Assembly (NCBI RefSeq): GCF_007992435.1
Contig: NZ_BKAG01000006.1
Location: 1 to 64,000, forward strand
Origin: Prosthecobacter gellanilyticus
GTDB taxonomy: Bacteria; Verrucomicrobiota; Verrucomicrobiia; Verrucomicrobiales; Verrucomicrobiaceae
Direction of reading: 5' to 3'
Length of the DNA stretch: 64,000 nucleotides
The translations under genes and the position numbers were made by a program. Shown here one piece after another: positions 42,427 through 51,008 of this stretch (the stretch's first letter is position 1; each line of letters starts with the position of its first letter). The notes under the pieces are model-generated. The model made no database searches and was not told where the DNA came from. It worked only from the letters and a program-made list of their open reading frames with translations.

Positions 42427-43413
42427 ATGATTCCGCTTGTCTCAGCGCTCATCGCCTTCCTGCTTGTTTCGCTCGCGGAATGGCTGCACGTCAGGCGCAT
42501 CCGCGTGGCGCAGCGCCTCGCGTTTGGTCCGGTAGGCGCACGGCCCTGGACTCGTCTGGTGCCCCTGCTGCGCGCTGTCAGCCTGGCCGCTGTGGTGTGG
42601 GGGCTGGCCACCTTGCTGCTGATGAAGACCGCAGCCGGTGATCATCAGAAGAGCGATAAAGATCGCGAAGCCACCCGCCTGGTGTTTGTCGCGGATCTCT
42701 CGCCCAGCATGTATCTCACAGATGCCGGACCCGAGGGCAAGCTGACCCGTCATGACCGGATGCAGGAGGTGGTGGAGGGCATCCTCCAGCGCGTGAGTGG
42801 GAATCTCCGCTTTGGCGTCATCGGCTTCTACACGGACTCGCTGCCTGTGGTGATGGAAGCGCGCGATCCTGAACTGGTGCGCAATGTGTTCAATGGCCTG
42901 CCGCTCACCTATGCCATGCCACTCGGAAAAACCGATCTCGGCACTGCGGTCAATCTGACCTTGGACCAAGTCGCCGCCTTTCCAGAGGGCAGCACACGGC
43001 TGGTCATTTTCTCTGATGGAGATTCCGTGGACTTGGTGCCCATTCATGCGCGGCCAAAATCGGTTAAAGAAGTGATCGTCCTCGGTGTCGGCAATCCCAC
43101 CAAAGGCACTTACATCGACGGGCACCAGTCCCGTCAGGAGGCAGATACATTGGCGCTCGTCGCTTCATCATTGAAGGGCAGCTATCAGGATGTGAATACC
43201 AAGCATCTCGCCACCGAGGCGCTCGGTGACCTCGTCGTGCCGTTGGCCCCTTTGCGTAAAGGCCTCACTCTCGCCCAGCTCGCTGTGCTGGCGATGGTGC
43301 TCGGCGCTTTGATCCATGCCTGCGTCCCGGTCGCGCAGGAGTTTTTCGGCAGTGAGTGGAAGGTGCGTGTGAAGGTGGATGAACGCCGCGCAGGGAGGGC
43401 GCAGACCGCATGA
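42427..43413 (+). CDS. VWA-domain membrane protein (BatA/B-like), first gene of MoxR/VWA operon
   Basis: A 328-residue protein with N-terminal TM helices (LVSALIAFLLVSLAEWL; LLRAVSLAAVVWGLATLLLM), a VWA domain with MIDAS motif DLSPSMYLTD (instead of DxSGSM) and a later IFSDGDSVDLVP, and a C-terminal TM (LAQLAVLAMVLGALIHACVP). This is the BatA/BatB layout. It starts 229 bp after the DUF1553 gene and overlaps the next gene by 4 bp, so it opens the eight-gene MoxR unit. Confidence 0.88.
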   Translation: MIPLVSALIAFLLVSLAEWLHVRRIRVAQRLAFGPVGARPWTRLVPLLRAVSLAAVVWGLATLLLMKTAAGDHQKSDKDREATRLVFVADLSPSMYLTDAGPEGKLTRHDRMQEVVEGILQRVSGNLRFGVIGFYTDSLPVVMEARDPELVRNVFNGLPLTYAMPLGKTDLGTAVNLTLDQVAAFPEGSTRLVIFSDGDSVDLVPIHARPKSVKEVIVLGVGNPTKGTYIDGHQSRQEADTLALVASSLKGSYQDVNTKHLATEALGDLVVPLAPLRKGLTLAQLAVLAMVLGALIHACVPVAQEFFGSEWKVRVKVDERRAGRAQTA

Positions 43414-43964
43414 GGAAATTCTTCACCCTGCTCTGGCTGCTCTGTCCCGTGGCAGCACTCTACTACCACTTCAATGAAGGCCAGGACCAGCTCATCCGCG
43501 TGAAAGCGCGCAAGCATGTCGAAGCCATCCGTCAGATGGAGGCGGCGAAGGAGCCGGACTACGCGCTGATCATTGAAGAGTATGACAAGCTCAGCGGTGA
43601 GCTGCCGGCGGACGAGCAGCCACTCGTGCGTCATCAGATCCGTCTCGCCAAGGCCAAGGCCCGTCTGGAGATGCTGGATGTCGTCGGCGCCACTGATGAG
43701 CTCACGCTCCTGCTGCGCGAGTCGGCGCAAACTCACGGTGAAGATGCTGCCATCACCCGTGCCATCCGCGAGACACTCGGCAAGGCTCACTACTATGCGA
43801 CCTATCTCTTGAAGACGAATGGCGCCGCCGAGTCCGAGTGGCGGCCCTTTGCGGAGCGCACACGCCAGATCTTCCGCTTCCTCGCCGAGCATCAGGAGCC
43901 CGGTGCGCTGGAGAAGTATGAGGAGCGCGTGGCCGCTGAATTTGAGAAGACCCTCAGCAAATGA
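43410..43964 (+). CDS. 184-aa TM-anchored helical protein of the MoxR/VWA operon
   Basis: N-terminal membrane anchor (FFTLLWLLCPVAALYYHF) and then an all-helical periplasmic region with TPR-like wording (EEYDKLSGELPADEQPLVRH, KAKARLEMLDVVGATDELTL, AEHQEPGALEKYEERVAAEF). In Bat operons BatC/BatE are TPR proteins of comparable size, so this may be the positional equivalent; sequence similarity cannot be claimed. It overlaps both neighbours by 4 bp (ATGA at each end). Confidence 0.75.
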   Translation: MRKFFTLLWLLCPVAALYYHFNEGQDQLIRVKARKHVEAIRQMEAAKEPDYALIIEEYDKLSGELPADEQPLVRHQIRLAKAKARLEMLDVVGATDELTLLLRESAQTHGEDAAITRAIRETLGKAHYYATYLLKTNGAAESEWRPFAERTRQIFRFLAEHQEPGALEKYEERVAAEFEKTLSK

Positions 43965-44620
43965 ATCCGATGAAGACACTGCCCACCACCTGCCTTGGAT
44001 TGGCCGCCTCGCTTCTGCTGCCCTGCATCGCGGCAGCCCAGCAGCCAGCCACCATCAATGGCATCCAGGGCGTGAAGCAGGAGGCCGTGCCAAGCATCAA
44101 GAACATCGAGCCTCCAGCCACCCAACCCGTGACCCCGGGTGCTGTGGAAGGCGTGAAAAAAGTGGAGGGCGTCAATACCATCAACGGAGTCAAGGCCGCC
44201 GCGCCCCAGACCGTGCAGCCCATTCCTCCACCACCGGCCGCGGCCCCTGTGCAGCCCAATGAAGTGAAGGGCCTGCCGCCACCACCTGCTGCCGCCAGTG
44301 CTGTCCAGACTGATGACGTCAAAGGCGTGAAGCCACCACCTCCGCCCAATGCCGTGCAGGCTGTGCCACCTCCACCCGCGGCGAACGCGGTGAGCACCAT
44401 CCGCGCTGTGCAGGGAGTGCAGGGCATCGTCGTGCCCAAGCAGAGAAACCTCGAGGCCGCTCTCCTGATCAAGGAAGGCACGGGCATTCCCGATCCCAAA
44501 GGCAAGGCCGCTGCCGCCGCGCTCTTCGGACCTCCGGGCAAAGAACCGGGTCTGAAACCGGGCGAGGACGGCCGCAACGAACTGCAGGAATTTGAAAAGC
44601 TGAACACACCCGGCTCCTAG
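43961..44620 (+). CDS. secreted proline-rich repeat protein of the MoxR/VWA operon
   Basis: A 219-residue exported protein (signal TCLGLAASLLLPCIAAAQ; start at 43961 coupled by ATGA, or the Met at 43970). The mature part is built of short degenerate repeats pairing an (I/V)NG-V/I-K/Q-GVK unit with runs of prolines: INGIQGVKQEAV, VEGVNTINGVKAA, VQPNEVKGLPPPPAAAS, VQTDDVKGVKPPPPP, NAVQAVPPPPAANAVS. It ends in a conserved-looking acidic segment (IVVPKQRNLEAALLIKEGTG). No family is known to me. The stretch could span the wall or form a polyproline scaffold that interacts with the 1205-residue protein, which opens with a similar Pro/Ala-rich segment. Confidence 0.75.
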   Translation: MNPMKTLPTTCLGLAASLLLPCIAAAQQPATINGIQGVKQEAVPSIKNIEPPATQPVTPGAVEGVKKVEGVNTINGVKAAAPQTVQPIPPPPAAAPVQPNEVKGLPPPPAAASAVQTDDVKGVKPPPPPNAVQAVPPPPAANAVSTIRAVQGVQGIVVPKQRNLEAALLIKEGTGIPDPKGKAAAAALFGPPGKEPGLKPGEDGRNELQEFEKLNTPGS

Positions 44621-44656
44621 TTTTACATCCACGTCATCGTCTTGATTCGCGTCCTC

Positions 44657-47600
44657 ATGAAACCTCTGTTCCAGCGATCTGCCTCGGCATGGTTAGGCCT
44701 CGCACTTGTCACGTCTGCGCAGGCTCAGCAGCAGCCCGCCCCCGTTGCGCCGAATGCACCCGTGGCGGCCCCAGCTTCGGCTGTGGTGCCACCACCAGCG
44801 CCCGCCCCGCCGCCTGCACCTCCACCGCCTGACCCAAAGGTCATCAAGGAGCGTGAAGCCATCCTTTCGCAGAAGTTCTCCCGTGATCCAAATGACCTGC
44901 TGCGTCACCTGGAGCGCCTGGGCACTGCGGATCCCGCCACCCTTTCCATCACAGATCGTTTCAGCCTCCGCTTCATCACCGGTGACTGGGCCAAGGTGCG
45001 TGATGAACTCACCCAGATGCCGCCGGAGCTGGCGCGCAAGATCTTTGACAAGATGCTCTCCGACCTCACGGAGAACCGGAAGCCTAACACCAAGCTCGAA
45101 GACGTGCTCGGCATCGCTGATGCCGTGCCTGGCGAGCTCACGGGAGATAACCTGCGTCGTCTCGGCCAGCTCATGAGCGTCGCCGTGCCGCTCAGTGAAA
45201 GCTACTGGCTCGTCGATCGCTTGAAGAAAGGCACCCGCACGCTTGGCGGCACTGATCCCGCGAAGCGTCTCGCTGCCGCACGCATGCTCATCGCGGGGAA
45301 TTTCAAGGACCTCGCGCGCACCTATCTGCCACCCGTCACTGAGATTGATCAGCTCACGGATGAAGGTTTGAAGAACGACCTTCGAAACTTCCTCACCACC
45401 CAGGAGGAGCGCGAAAACGCGCAGCGTGACCAAGTGATGAGCATCTGGGATGAGAACATCGCCGCCGTGATCAGCACGGACGATTCGAAGGCCAAGGGTT
45501 GGGAGAAAAGCAAGGCCAGCAATGCCATCGCGAAGGTCATCACCCAGGTGCCGGTCAATACCATCGGCGCCGTGCTGGCAGACGTGACGAAGACGAATCC
45601 CGAGGGTGCCATGCGCCTCGTCAGCGCTTTCACACGCAAGGTGCAGAGCGAGCGTAACAATGATGTCCCCACCCGCACGGAAAATCTCGCCGCGCAGGCC
45701 ACCCTGGCAAACCTTCTCGCCGGCCTCGTGAAGCCTGGTGAGCAGCCCTGGAGCCAGATCTCTGAGATGATGGCAGATCACTGGGCCAGCGAGGCTGACT
45801 ACACCTATCAGCAAAAGCTGCCTAACAATCAAAACAACCAGGGGCGCTTCATCGCCCCGGAGGAGCTGCTGGCTGCTGCCCCCGCAGGCTCGTGGTTTGA
45901 GGCATTGCCGCAGGGTGTGCGGGATCGCATCGATGTCAGCGTGTCCCGCCTCATCCTCACCGGCGCGCAGTTTGACCAGGCGGCGGAGCGCATTGTCGAG
46001 ATCGGCAAGCGCAGCCCCGCGGCGGGCGCGGCGCTCGCGGAGGACTTCCTCACCATCTGGGGCAAGACACACAACCCGCAGCTCCCTGAGCAACTGCGCA
46101 AACGCTACAATCTGCCGGATGACGCGCGCATTCCCGTCACGCCGATCATGATGGAGAAGAACATCGAAAGCCTCGCGCGCATGATGACCCTCTTCCGCAA
46201 TGCAGGCCTGGCACCCAAGGACTACGCCAGTGTCGTCACCGCCTTCGATCTCGCCTACAGCACCGCGGAGACCTACAAGACCAGCCATATCGAGAAGGTC
46301 TTCGGTCCCATGGCCAGGATGGATGAGCCCGTCTTCTCACTCATCCTCTCCCGCATGAACTCAAATCTCGGCGAGCGCTGGCGCAAGATGGATGTGCAGC
46401 GCTCAGGCATGACGCAGCGTGATGAAACCGAGACCCTGGAAATGGTGCGCAGCGGATACAGCACAGCTCTGCAGCTCATTGATGGCTGGCTCGCCGGTCA
46501 TCCGGAAAGCTGGCGCGCTCTCACACTGGCAGGCACGCTGCTCGTTGACTGGGGAGACTTTGAGTACTTCCAGGAGCTCGTCGCCAATGATCCTCAGCAG
46601 CGCATGTTTGGTTTCAAGGAGAAGAACCTGCAGGCGCAGGATTACTTCAGCCGTGGAGCCGTCGCTTATGCCAGGCTGGTGCCAAAACTCACCGTGGGTG
46701 AATACACCGTGGAGCCGCATCTCGCCTGGTTCAATGCGCTGCTCGGCATCGGCTCAAACAACCAGCTGAATTTGAGCAAGCCCATGAACCGCGCGGCTCT
46801 GACCAAGATCCGCGAGCAGCTCGCCGCTCTGCCGGGAAAGGCCGCGAAGGCGCACATCAGCCTGTTTGCCAAGATCGTGAATGCCCGGCTCACGGATGAA
46901 AAAGACCCGCTGCATGAGGACCTGAAATACCGCTACCTCGCCAGCGCCATGGTGATCACCAAGGATGATCCTTTCACCCTCGGTGTGGCGAAGAAGCTAA
47001 CCTACTTTGATGAATTGCTCAGCGAGGTGCGGCTGCAGACACGTGTGGACGGGCCGAACACCGTGGGCCGTGACCAGGACTTCGGCATCATCGTCAGCAT
47101 CATTCATAGCGAGGCCATGGGCCGTGCCGCGAAGTTCGGCCAGTATCTCAGCAATGACTCGAATGCCGGTGGCAGCAAAGGCCGGCAGGGCTCGGCCGTC
47201 GCCCATAAGATGGGCGGCATCCAGGGCGCGCGGGATGAGCTGGAGATGAACCTTACCCAGGCGCTCACACCCTTCTTTGACATCAAGTCGATCACCTTCG
47301 CCACGCCTGACATCAAGCCGCGTCCGACCGCACAGACGGGCTGGGAGGAGACGGTGCTGGCCTACCTGCATGTCCGCGCCAAGGACGCGAGCGTGGACAA
47401 AATTCCCCCGGTCGAGATGCAGTTCAAATTCATCGACATGACCGGCCCGGTCAGCATTCCCGCGGAGTCGGCGGAGACCGTCATCAAAGTCGCCACTGAA
47501 GGCGCCGCGCCGCGCCCCGCGAGCCATGTGGACATCACGCAGACACTGGACAATCGCCAGCTTCCCATCAACGGCACGCTCTCTCTTGAGATCAAAGCCA

Positions 47601-48274
47601 CCGCCACCGGCCTGGTGCCTGACTTGGAGCAACTGCTCTCCCTCGATCCGAAGGCGGTGATCAGTGTGAAGAACACCAACCCGCACGAAGGCCTGCAGAT
47701 CAAAGAACTCAACACTTGGTCAGATGAGGTGGTTCCAACTTCGGAACGTCTGTGGACCCTGACTCTGGATGGTGATGCCGTGCGCGCTGCGGAAGGCCCT
47801 GTCGAGTTCCGTTTCCCTTCGCCGAAGGTGAAGGACGCCACCGTGACCTATCAGACCTACAAGGACATGAACCTCACCACTCTGACCGAACCGCTGGTGA
47901 CCATGGGCCAGCCTGCAAAAGCCGCTGAGATCATCGCTCACCCTGCCAGCCATCCCTATCCCTGGATCATCGGCGCGGCCGTCGCTGTCATCGGCATCGG
48001 GGTGATCTTGGTTCTCTCCCGCAAACGCGGTGGCGAGCAGCCGCTGCGCGCCAAGGATGTGTTTCACATGCCAGCGGACCTCGATGGTTTTGCCGTCATC
48101 GCCCTGCTGCGCAAACTGCGCGGCAGCCCGCTGGTGAAGCTGAAAGACAACCAGCGCCAGGAACTTCAGGGTGACCTGCAGCGCATCGAGCAGGGATGCT
48201 TCGGCGCGCAGAGCCCGATGCCTGAGGCCGACCTGCGCAGCATCGCCGCGAAGTGGCTTCGCTGCGCCTCCTGA
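44657..48274 (+). CDS. 1205-aa exported, C-terminally membrane-anchored protein of the MoxR/VWA operon
   Basis: Start at MKPLFQRSASAWLGLALVTS gives a signal peptide cut near SAQAQ; the TTG at 44642 is less likely. Residues about 27-65 are Pro/Ala-rich (VVPPPAPAPPPAPPPPDPKV). About 70-870 is a long alpha-helical region, possibly TPR- or HEAT-like, with no recognised domain. About 880-1095 is beta-rich (Ig- or BatD-like in feel: TGPVSIPAESAETVI, INGTLSLEIKATATGL). One TM helix follows (about 1100-1122, WIIGAAVAVIGIGVILVLSR) and an 80-residue cytosolic tail (LDGFAVIALLRKLRGSPLVK, CFGAQ). The position between VWA and MoxR genes and the architecture suggest an enlarged BatD. Function unknown. Confidence 0.85.
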   Translation: MKPLFQRSASAWLGLALVTSAQAQQQPAPVAPNAPVAAPASAVVPPPAPAPPPAPPPPDPKVIKEREAILSQKFSRDPNDLLRHLERLGTADPATLSITDRFSLRFITGDWAKVRDELTQMPPELARKIFDKMLSDLTENRKPNTKLEDVLGIADAVPGELTGDNLRRLGQLMSVAVPLSESYWLVDRLKKGTRTLGGTDPAKRLAAARMLIAGNFKDLARTYLPPVTEIDQLTDEGLKNDLRNFLTTQEERENAQRDQVMSIWDENIAAVISTDDSKAKGWEKSKASNAIAKVITQVPVNTIGAVLADVTKTNPEGAMRLVSAFTRKVQSERNNDVPTRTENLAAQATLANLLAGLVKPGEQPWSQISEMMADHWASEADYTYQQKLPNNQNNQGRFIAPEELLAAAPAGSWFEALPQGVRDRIDVSVSRLILTGAQFDQAAERIVEIGKRSPAAGAALAEDFLTIWGKTHNPQLPEQLRKRYNLPDDARIPVTPIMMEKNIESLARMMTLFRNAGLAPKDYASVVTAFDLAYSTAETYKTSHIEKVFGPMARMDEPVFSLILSRMNSNLGERWRKMDVQRSGMTQRDETETLEMVRSGYSTALQLIDGWLAGHPESWRALTLAGTLLVDWGDFEYFQELVANDPQQRMFGFKEKNLQAQDYFSRGAVAYARLVPKLTVGEYTVEPHLAWFNALLGIGSNNQLNLSKPMNRAALTKIREQLAALPGKAAKAHISLFAKIVNARLTDEKDPLHEDLKYRYLASAMVITKDDPFTLGVAKKLTYFDELLSEVRLQTRVDGPNTVGRDQDFGIIVSIIHSEAMGRAAKFGQYLSNDSNAGGSKGRQGSAVAHKMGGIQGARDELEMNLTQALTPFFDIKSITFATPDIKPRPTAQTGWEETVLAYLHVRAKDASVDKIPPVEMQFKFIDMTGPVSIPAESAETVIKVATEGAAPRPASHVDITQTLDNRQLPINGTLSLEIKATATGLVPDLEQLLSLDPKAVISVKNTNPHEGLQIKELNTWSDEVVPTSERLWTLTLDGDAVRAAEGPVEFRFPSPKVKDATVTYQTYKDMNLTTLTEPLVTMGQPAKAAEIIAHPASHPYPWIIGAAVAVIGIGVILVLSRKRGGEQPLRAKDVFHMPADLDGFAVIALLRKLRGSPLVKLKDNQRQELQGDLQRIEQGCFGAQSPMPEADLRSIAAKWLRCAS

Positions 48275-48314
48275 CACTGAACCCACCTCACTCACTCCCG
48301 TCCCTCTCTCGAAC

Positions 48315-49313
48315 ATGTCAGAAATCACCAAACCAAGCGCCAACGCACAGTCCGCCCAGCAATTCGTCGCCGGAGTGCGTGAGCGTGTCGCCAAGATCGT
48401 TGTGGGTCAGGATGTCGTCGTTGAGCGCGTGATGATCGCCATGCTCACCGGCGGTCATCTGCTCCTGCAGGGCCTGCCAGGCCTGGCCAAGACGCTGCTG
48501 GTCAATTCCATCGCCAAGGCCATCAACCTGGATTTCAAGCGCATCCAGTTCACCGTGGACATGCTGCCCTCCGACATCATTGGTTCGGAGATCATTGATC
48601 AAAAGAGCGGTGATTTCCGCATTCATCGCGGCCCTGTGTTCACCAATCTGCTGCTCGCGGATGAGATCAACCGCGCGGCTCCGAAGGTGCAGGGCGCCAT
48701 GCTGGAGGCCATGCAGGAGCGCAAGGTGACCATCGGCGGCCAGGCGTTGAAGCTCCCCACGCCCTTCCTCGTCATCGCCACGCAAAACCCGGTGGAGCAG
48801 TCCGGCACCTTTGAGCTTCCGGAAGCGCAGCTGGACCGCTTCATGCTGCTGCATCGCCTCGGTTACCCGAGCCGTGAGGACGAACAAATGATTCTCATGC
48901 GCCAGCTCGGCATGGGATTGAAGCACGAGGACGGTGGCGCGGTGCCACGCTCAGCCTTTGACATGATCGAGGACAACCCCGGTGCCTCGATTGCCGATCT
49001 CGTGGGCGCCATGCAGGCGGTGCAGGGCGTGCATGTGAGCGAGGTGTTCGTGAAGCATTGCGTGGAGCTGGTCCGGCGCACACGTGAGTCAAAGCTGCTC
49101 GATTTCGGCTGCAGTCCGCGTGCCGGCCTGGCCTTGATCAACTCGGCCCGTGCACGCGCGGTGATGCATGAGCGCGACTTCGTGACCCCGGAGGATTTGT
49201 TTGATCTCGCGGAAGACGTGATCCTCCACCGCATCCGGGTGAGTTATGAGGCCTCTGCCGCCGGACACACGGCCAAGGAAGTGCTGGAAAGCATTCTCGC
49301 AGGCCTCGGCTGA
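48315..49313 (+). CDS. MoxR-family AAA+ ATPase
   Basis: A 332-residue MoxR ATPase: Walker A GLPGLAKTLLVN, Walker B LLLADEINRAAPKVQGAMLE, sensor 1 IATQNPVEQSGTFELPEAQL and the C-terminal helical lid (SPRAGLALINSARARAVMH). MoxR ATPases act as chaperones that load metals or mature protein complexes together with VWA-domain partners. The start at MSEITKPSANAQS was preferred to a frame reaching back into the preceding gene. DUF58 and two further genes follow without gaps. Confidence 0.95.
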   Translation: MSEITKPSANAQSAQQFVAGVRERVAKIVVGQDVVVERVMIAMLTGGHLLLQGLPGLAKTLLVNSIAKAINLDFKRIQFTVDMLPSDIIGSEIIDQKSGDFRIHRGPVFTNLLLADEINRAAPKVQGAMLEAMQERKVTIGGQALKLPTPFLVIATQNPVEQSGTFELPEAQLDRFMLLHRLGYPSREDEQMILMRQLGMGLKHEDGGAVPRSAFDMIEDNPGASIADLVGAMQAVQGVHVSEVFVKHCVELVRRTRESKLLDFGCSPRAGLALINSARARAVMHERDFVTPEDLFDLAEDVILHRIRVSYEASAAGHTAKEVLESILAGLG

Positions 49314-49326
49314 CCTCTCGTGCCCT

Positions 49327-50190
49327 ATGAAAAGAAAGGTCCAGCTCAGCCACGATCCTGTCGATGCACGGCAGTTTGAGGTCACGGTCAAGCACCTGGC
49401 CAACAGCCTGAACTTCGGTCAGGAGGAGTCCGTCTTTCATGGCGCCGGGCTGGAGTATGCGCAGTCGCGTGTCTATGTGGCCGGAGACCCGGTGAAGTTC
49501 ATTGACTGGAAGGTGTCCGCGCGCGTGGGCAAGCTCTTCATCAAGGAGTTTCAGGAGCCAAAGCAGATCCCGCTTTATCTCCTGGTGGATACTTCCGCCT
49601 CCATGTGCGTGAGCTCGCAGACGCTGAGCAAATATGCCTGGGCGGTGCGCATCGCCACCGGCATCGCGCTGGCGGCACAGCAGAGCATGACTCCCGTCGG
49701 GCTGCTCGGCTGCGGTGCGCGTGAGCTGCATGTGCGGCCCTCGCTTTCGCGAAACCTCGTCATGGAGTGGTCGCATAAGCTGCGCCATCACGACTTCCTC
49801 GAGGAGACCTCGCTGGCCCAGCGTGCGCGTGAGGTGGCTCCCTCGTTGAAGCGCCGCACCATGGTCATCGTGCTGAGTGATCTGCATGATCCAGATGCCT
49901 TCGCGGCTCTCCAGGTGCTGGGGCAGGAGCATGACTGCATCGTGCTGCACCTGCAGGATCCAGCGGAGCTGAGTGTCAAAGGCGCAGGCTTGTTTCGCGG
50001 GGCTGAGGCCGAGTCAGGCAAGACCTTTGTCGGGCATGGCCGCAGGGCGTTTGTGGACAGCTCCCAATGGCAGAGCGAGCTGACACGCTTTGGCATCGAC
50101 TACCTTTATCTTCGCACGGATCAGCCCATCCTGGGCGGGCTGCGGCACTTCTTAAACCGCCGTGGATTGGGCGGCAGCGCAGGACGATGA
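49327..50190 (+). CDS. DUF58-domain (VWA-like) protein
   Basis: A 287-residue cytosolic partner of MoxR. The DUF58 signature is complete: YVAGDPVKFIDWKVSARVGK and LFIKEFQEP, then a VWA-like core with MIDAS-type LVDTSASMCVSS and IVLSDLHDPDAFAAL. DUF58 proteins are the most common gene partner of MoxR ATPases. Starts 14 bp after MoxR and overlaps the next gene by 4 bp. Confidence 0.92.
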   Translation: MKRKVQLSHDPVDARQFEVTVKHLANSLNFGQEESVFHGAGLEYAQSRVYVAGDPVKFIDWKVSARVGKLFIKEFQEPKQIPLYLLVDTSASMCVSSQTLSKYAWAVRIATGIALAAQQSMTPVGLLGCGARELHVRPSLSRNLVMEWSHKLRHHDFLEETSLAQRAREVAPSLKRRTMVIVLSDLHDPDAFAALQVLGQEHDCIVLHLQDPAELSVKGAGLFRGAEAESGKTFVGHGRRAFVDSSQWQSELTRFGIDYLYLRTDQPILGGLRHFLNRRGLGGSAGR

Positions 50191-51008
50191 ACATGAGGCG
50201 TAAACTCACCATCATCAGCCTGCTCATCGCTGCTGTCGCCACAGCCGCCTTTTTCCTCTGGCCTGCCAAGGACGCAGACACGCTCAATGTGCCGCTGGGC
50301 GTGGAGCAGGCTGCCATCATCACCTTCAGCGGGCCGGAGATCAGCGTGGCTCCCTATAAATGGGGAGTCGCTGTGAATGTGCGCATCGCACAGGCCACGG
50401 AGCAGCCCGGCAGGCGCGTTTATGATGTGCGCTACATCGTCAATCGCGACGGCACTTTTGATCTCAAGGACTACTTCGTCGCGGTGGATGGCAGCTCCCT
50501 GGCCAGCCTCCCCTCCTTCAAGTTCAAGGGGGACGCGAAGCTCTCCAAGAATCTCGACACCCGCATTCAGGAGACGGAGGCCATGCGCATCGATGTCGGC
50601 GGCCGCTACTACGAGACAGCGGCGCTGCTCATCGTGCTGTGGCTTGTCTGGCTGCTCCTCCTTGTCTTCTATAAACGTCCACGCGCTGCGAGCGAGCCTG
50701 ATTCGGGGCCGCGAGAGCCGACACTCGCCGAACTGCTGCGCGGCTTCTTGACCCAGCTCGAGGCAGGCACGTTGACCGTCGCTGACAAAGCCCGGATGGA
50801 AATGCTGCTGCTTCGCCGCTGGCGTGATGAGCTGGCGCTTGGCGAGGTGCCGATGAGCACGGCCCTGAGTGTGATTCAGGACAGCAGCAAAACTGGCGAT
50901 GCCTTGCGCAAGATCCAGCACTGGCTCCATCACCCCGCATCGCCCGTGCAGAGAGGCGAGGTGGCGAGCGCGGTCGCACCCTTCATCGCGGAGGCCAAGG
51001 TGTCATGA
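50187..51008 (+). CDS. membrane protein of the MoxR/VWA operon (DUF4381-like in position)
   Basis: A 273-residue protein with an N-terminal signal anchor (IISLLIAAVATAAFFLWP), a periplasmic beta domain of about 120 residues (VEQAAIITFSGPEISVAPYK), a central TM (ALLIVLWLVWLLLLVFYKR) and a helical cytosolic tail (LRGFLTQLEAGTLTVADKAR). Genes in this slot of MoxR/VWA clusters often encode DUF4381-type proteins with TM plus cytosolic helices; the sequence match is not certain. ATGA overlap with the DUF58 gene upstream and with the VWA gene downstream. Confidence 0.7.
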   Translation: MNMRRKLTIISLLIAAVATAAFFLWPAKDADTLNVPLGVEQAAIITFSGPEISVAPYKWGVAVNVRIAQATEQPGRRVYDVRYIVNRDGTFDLKDYFVAVDGSSLASLPSFKFKGDAKLSKNLDTRIQETEAMRIDVGGRYYETAALLIVLWLVWLLLLVFYKRPRAASEPDSGPREPTLAELLRGFLTQLEAGTLTVADKARMEMLLLRRWRDELALGEVPMSTALSVIQDSSKTGDALRKIQHWLHHPASPVQRGEVASAVAPFIAEAKVS

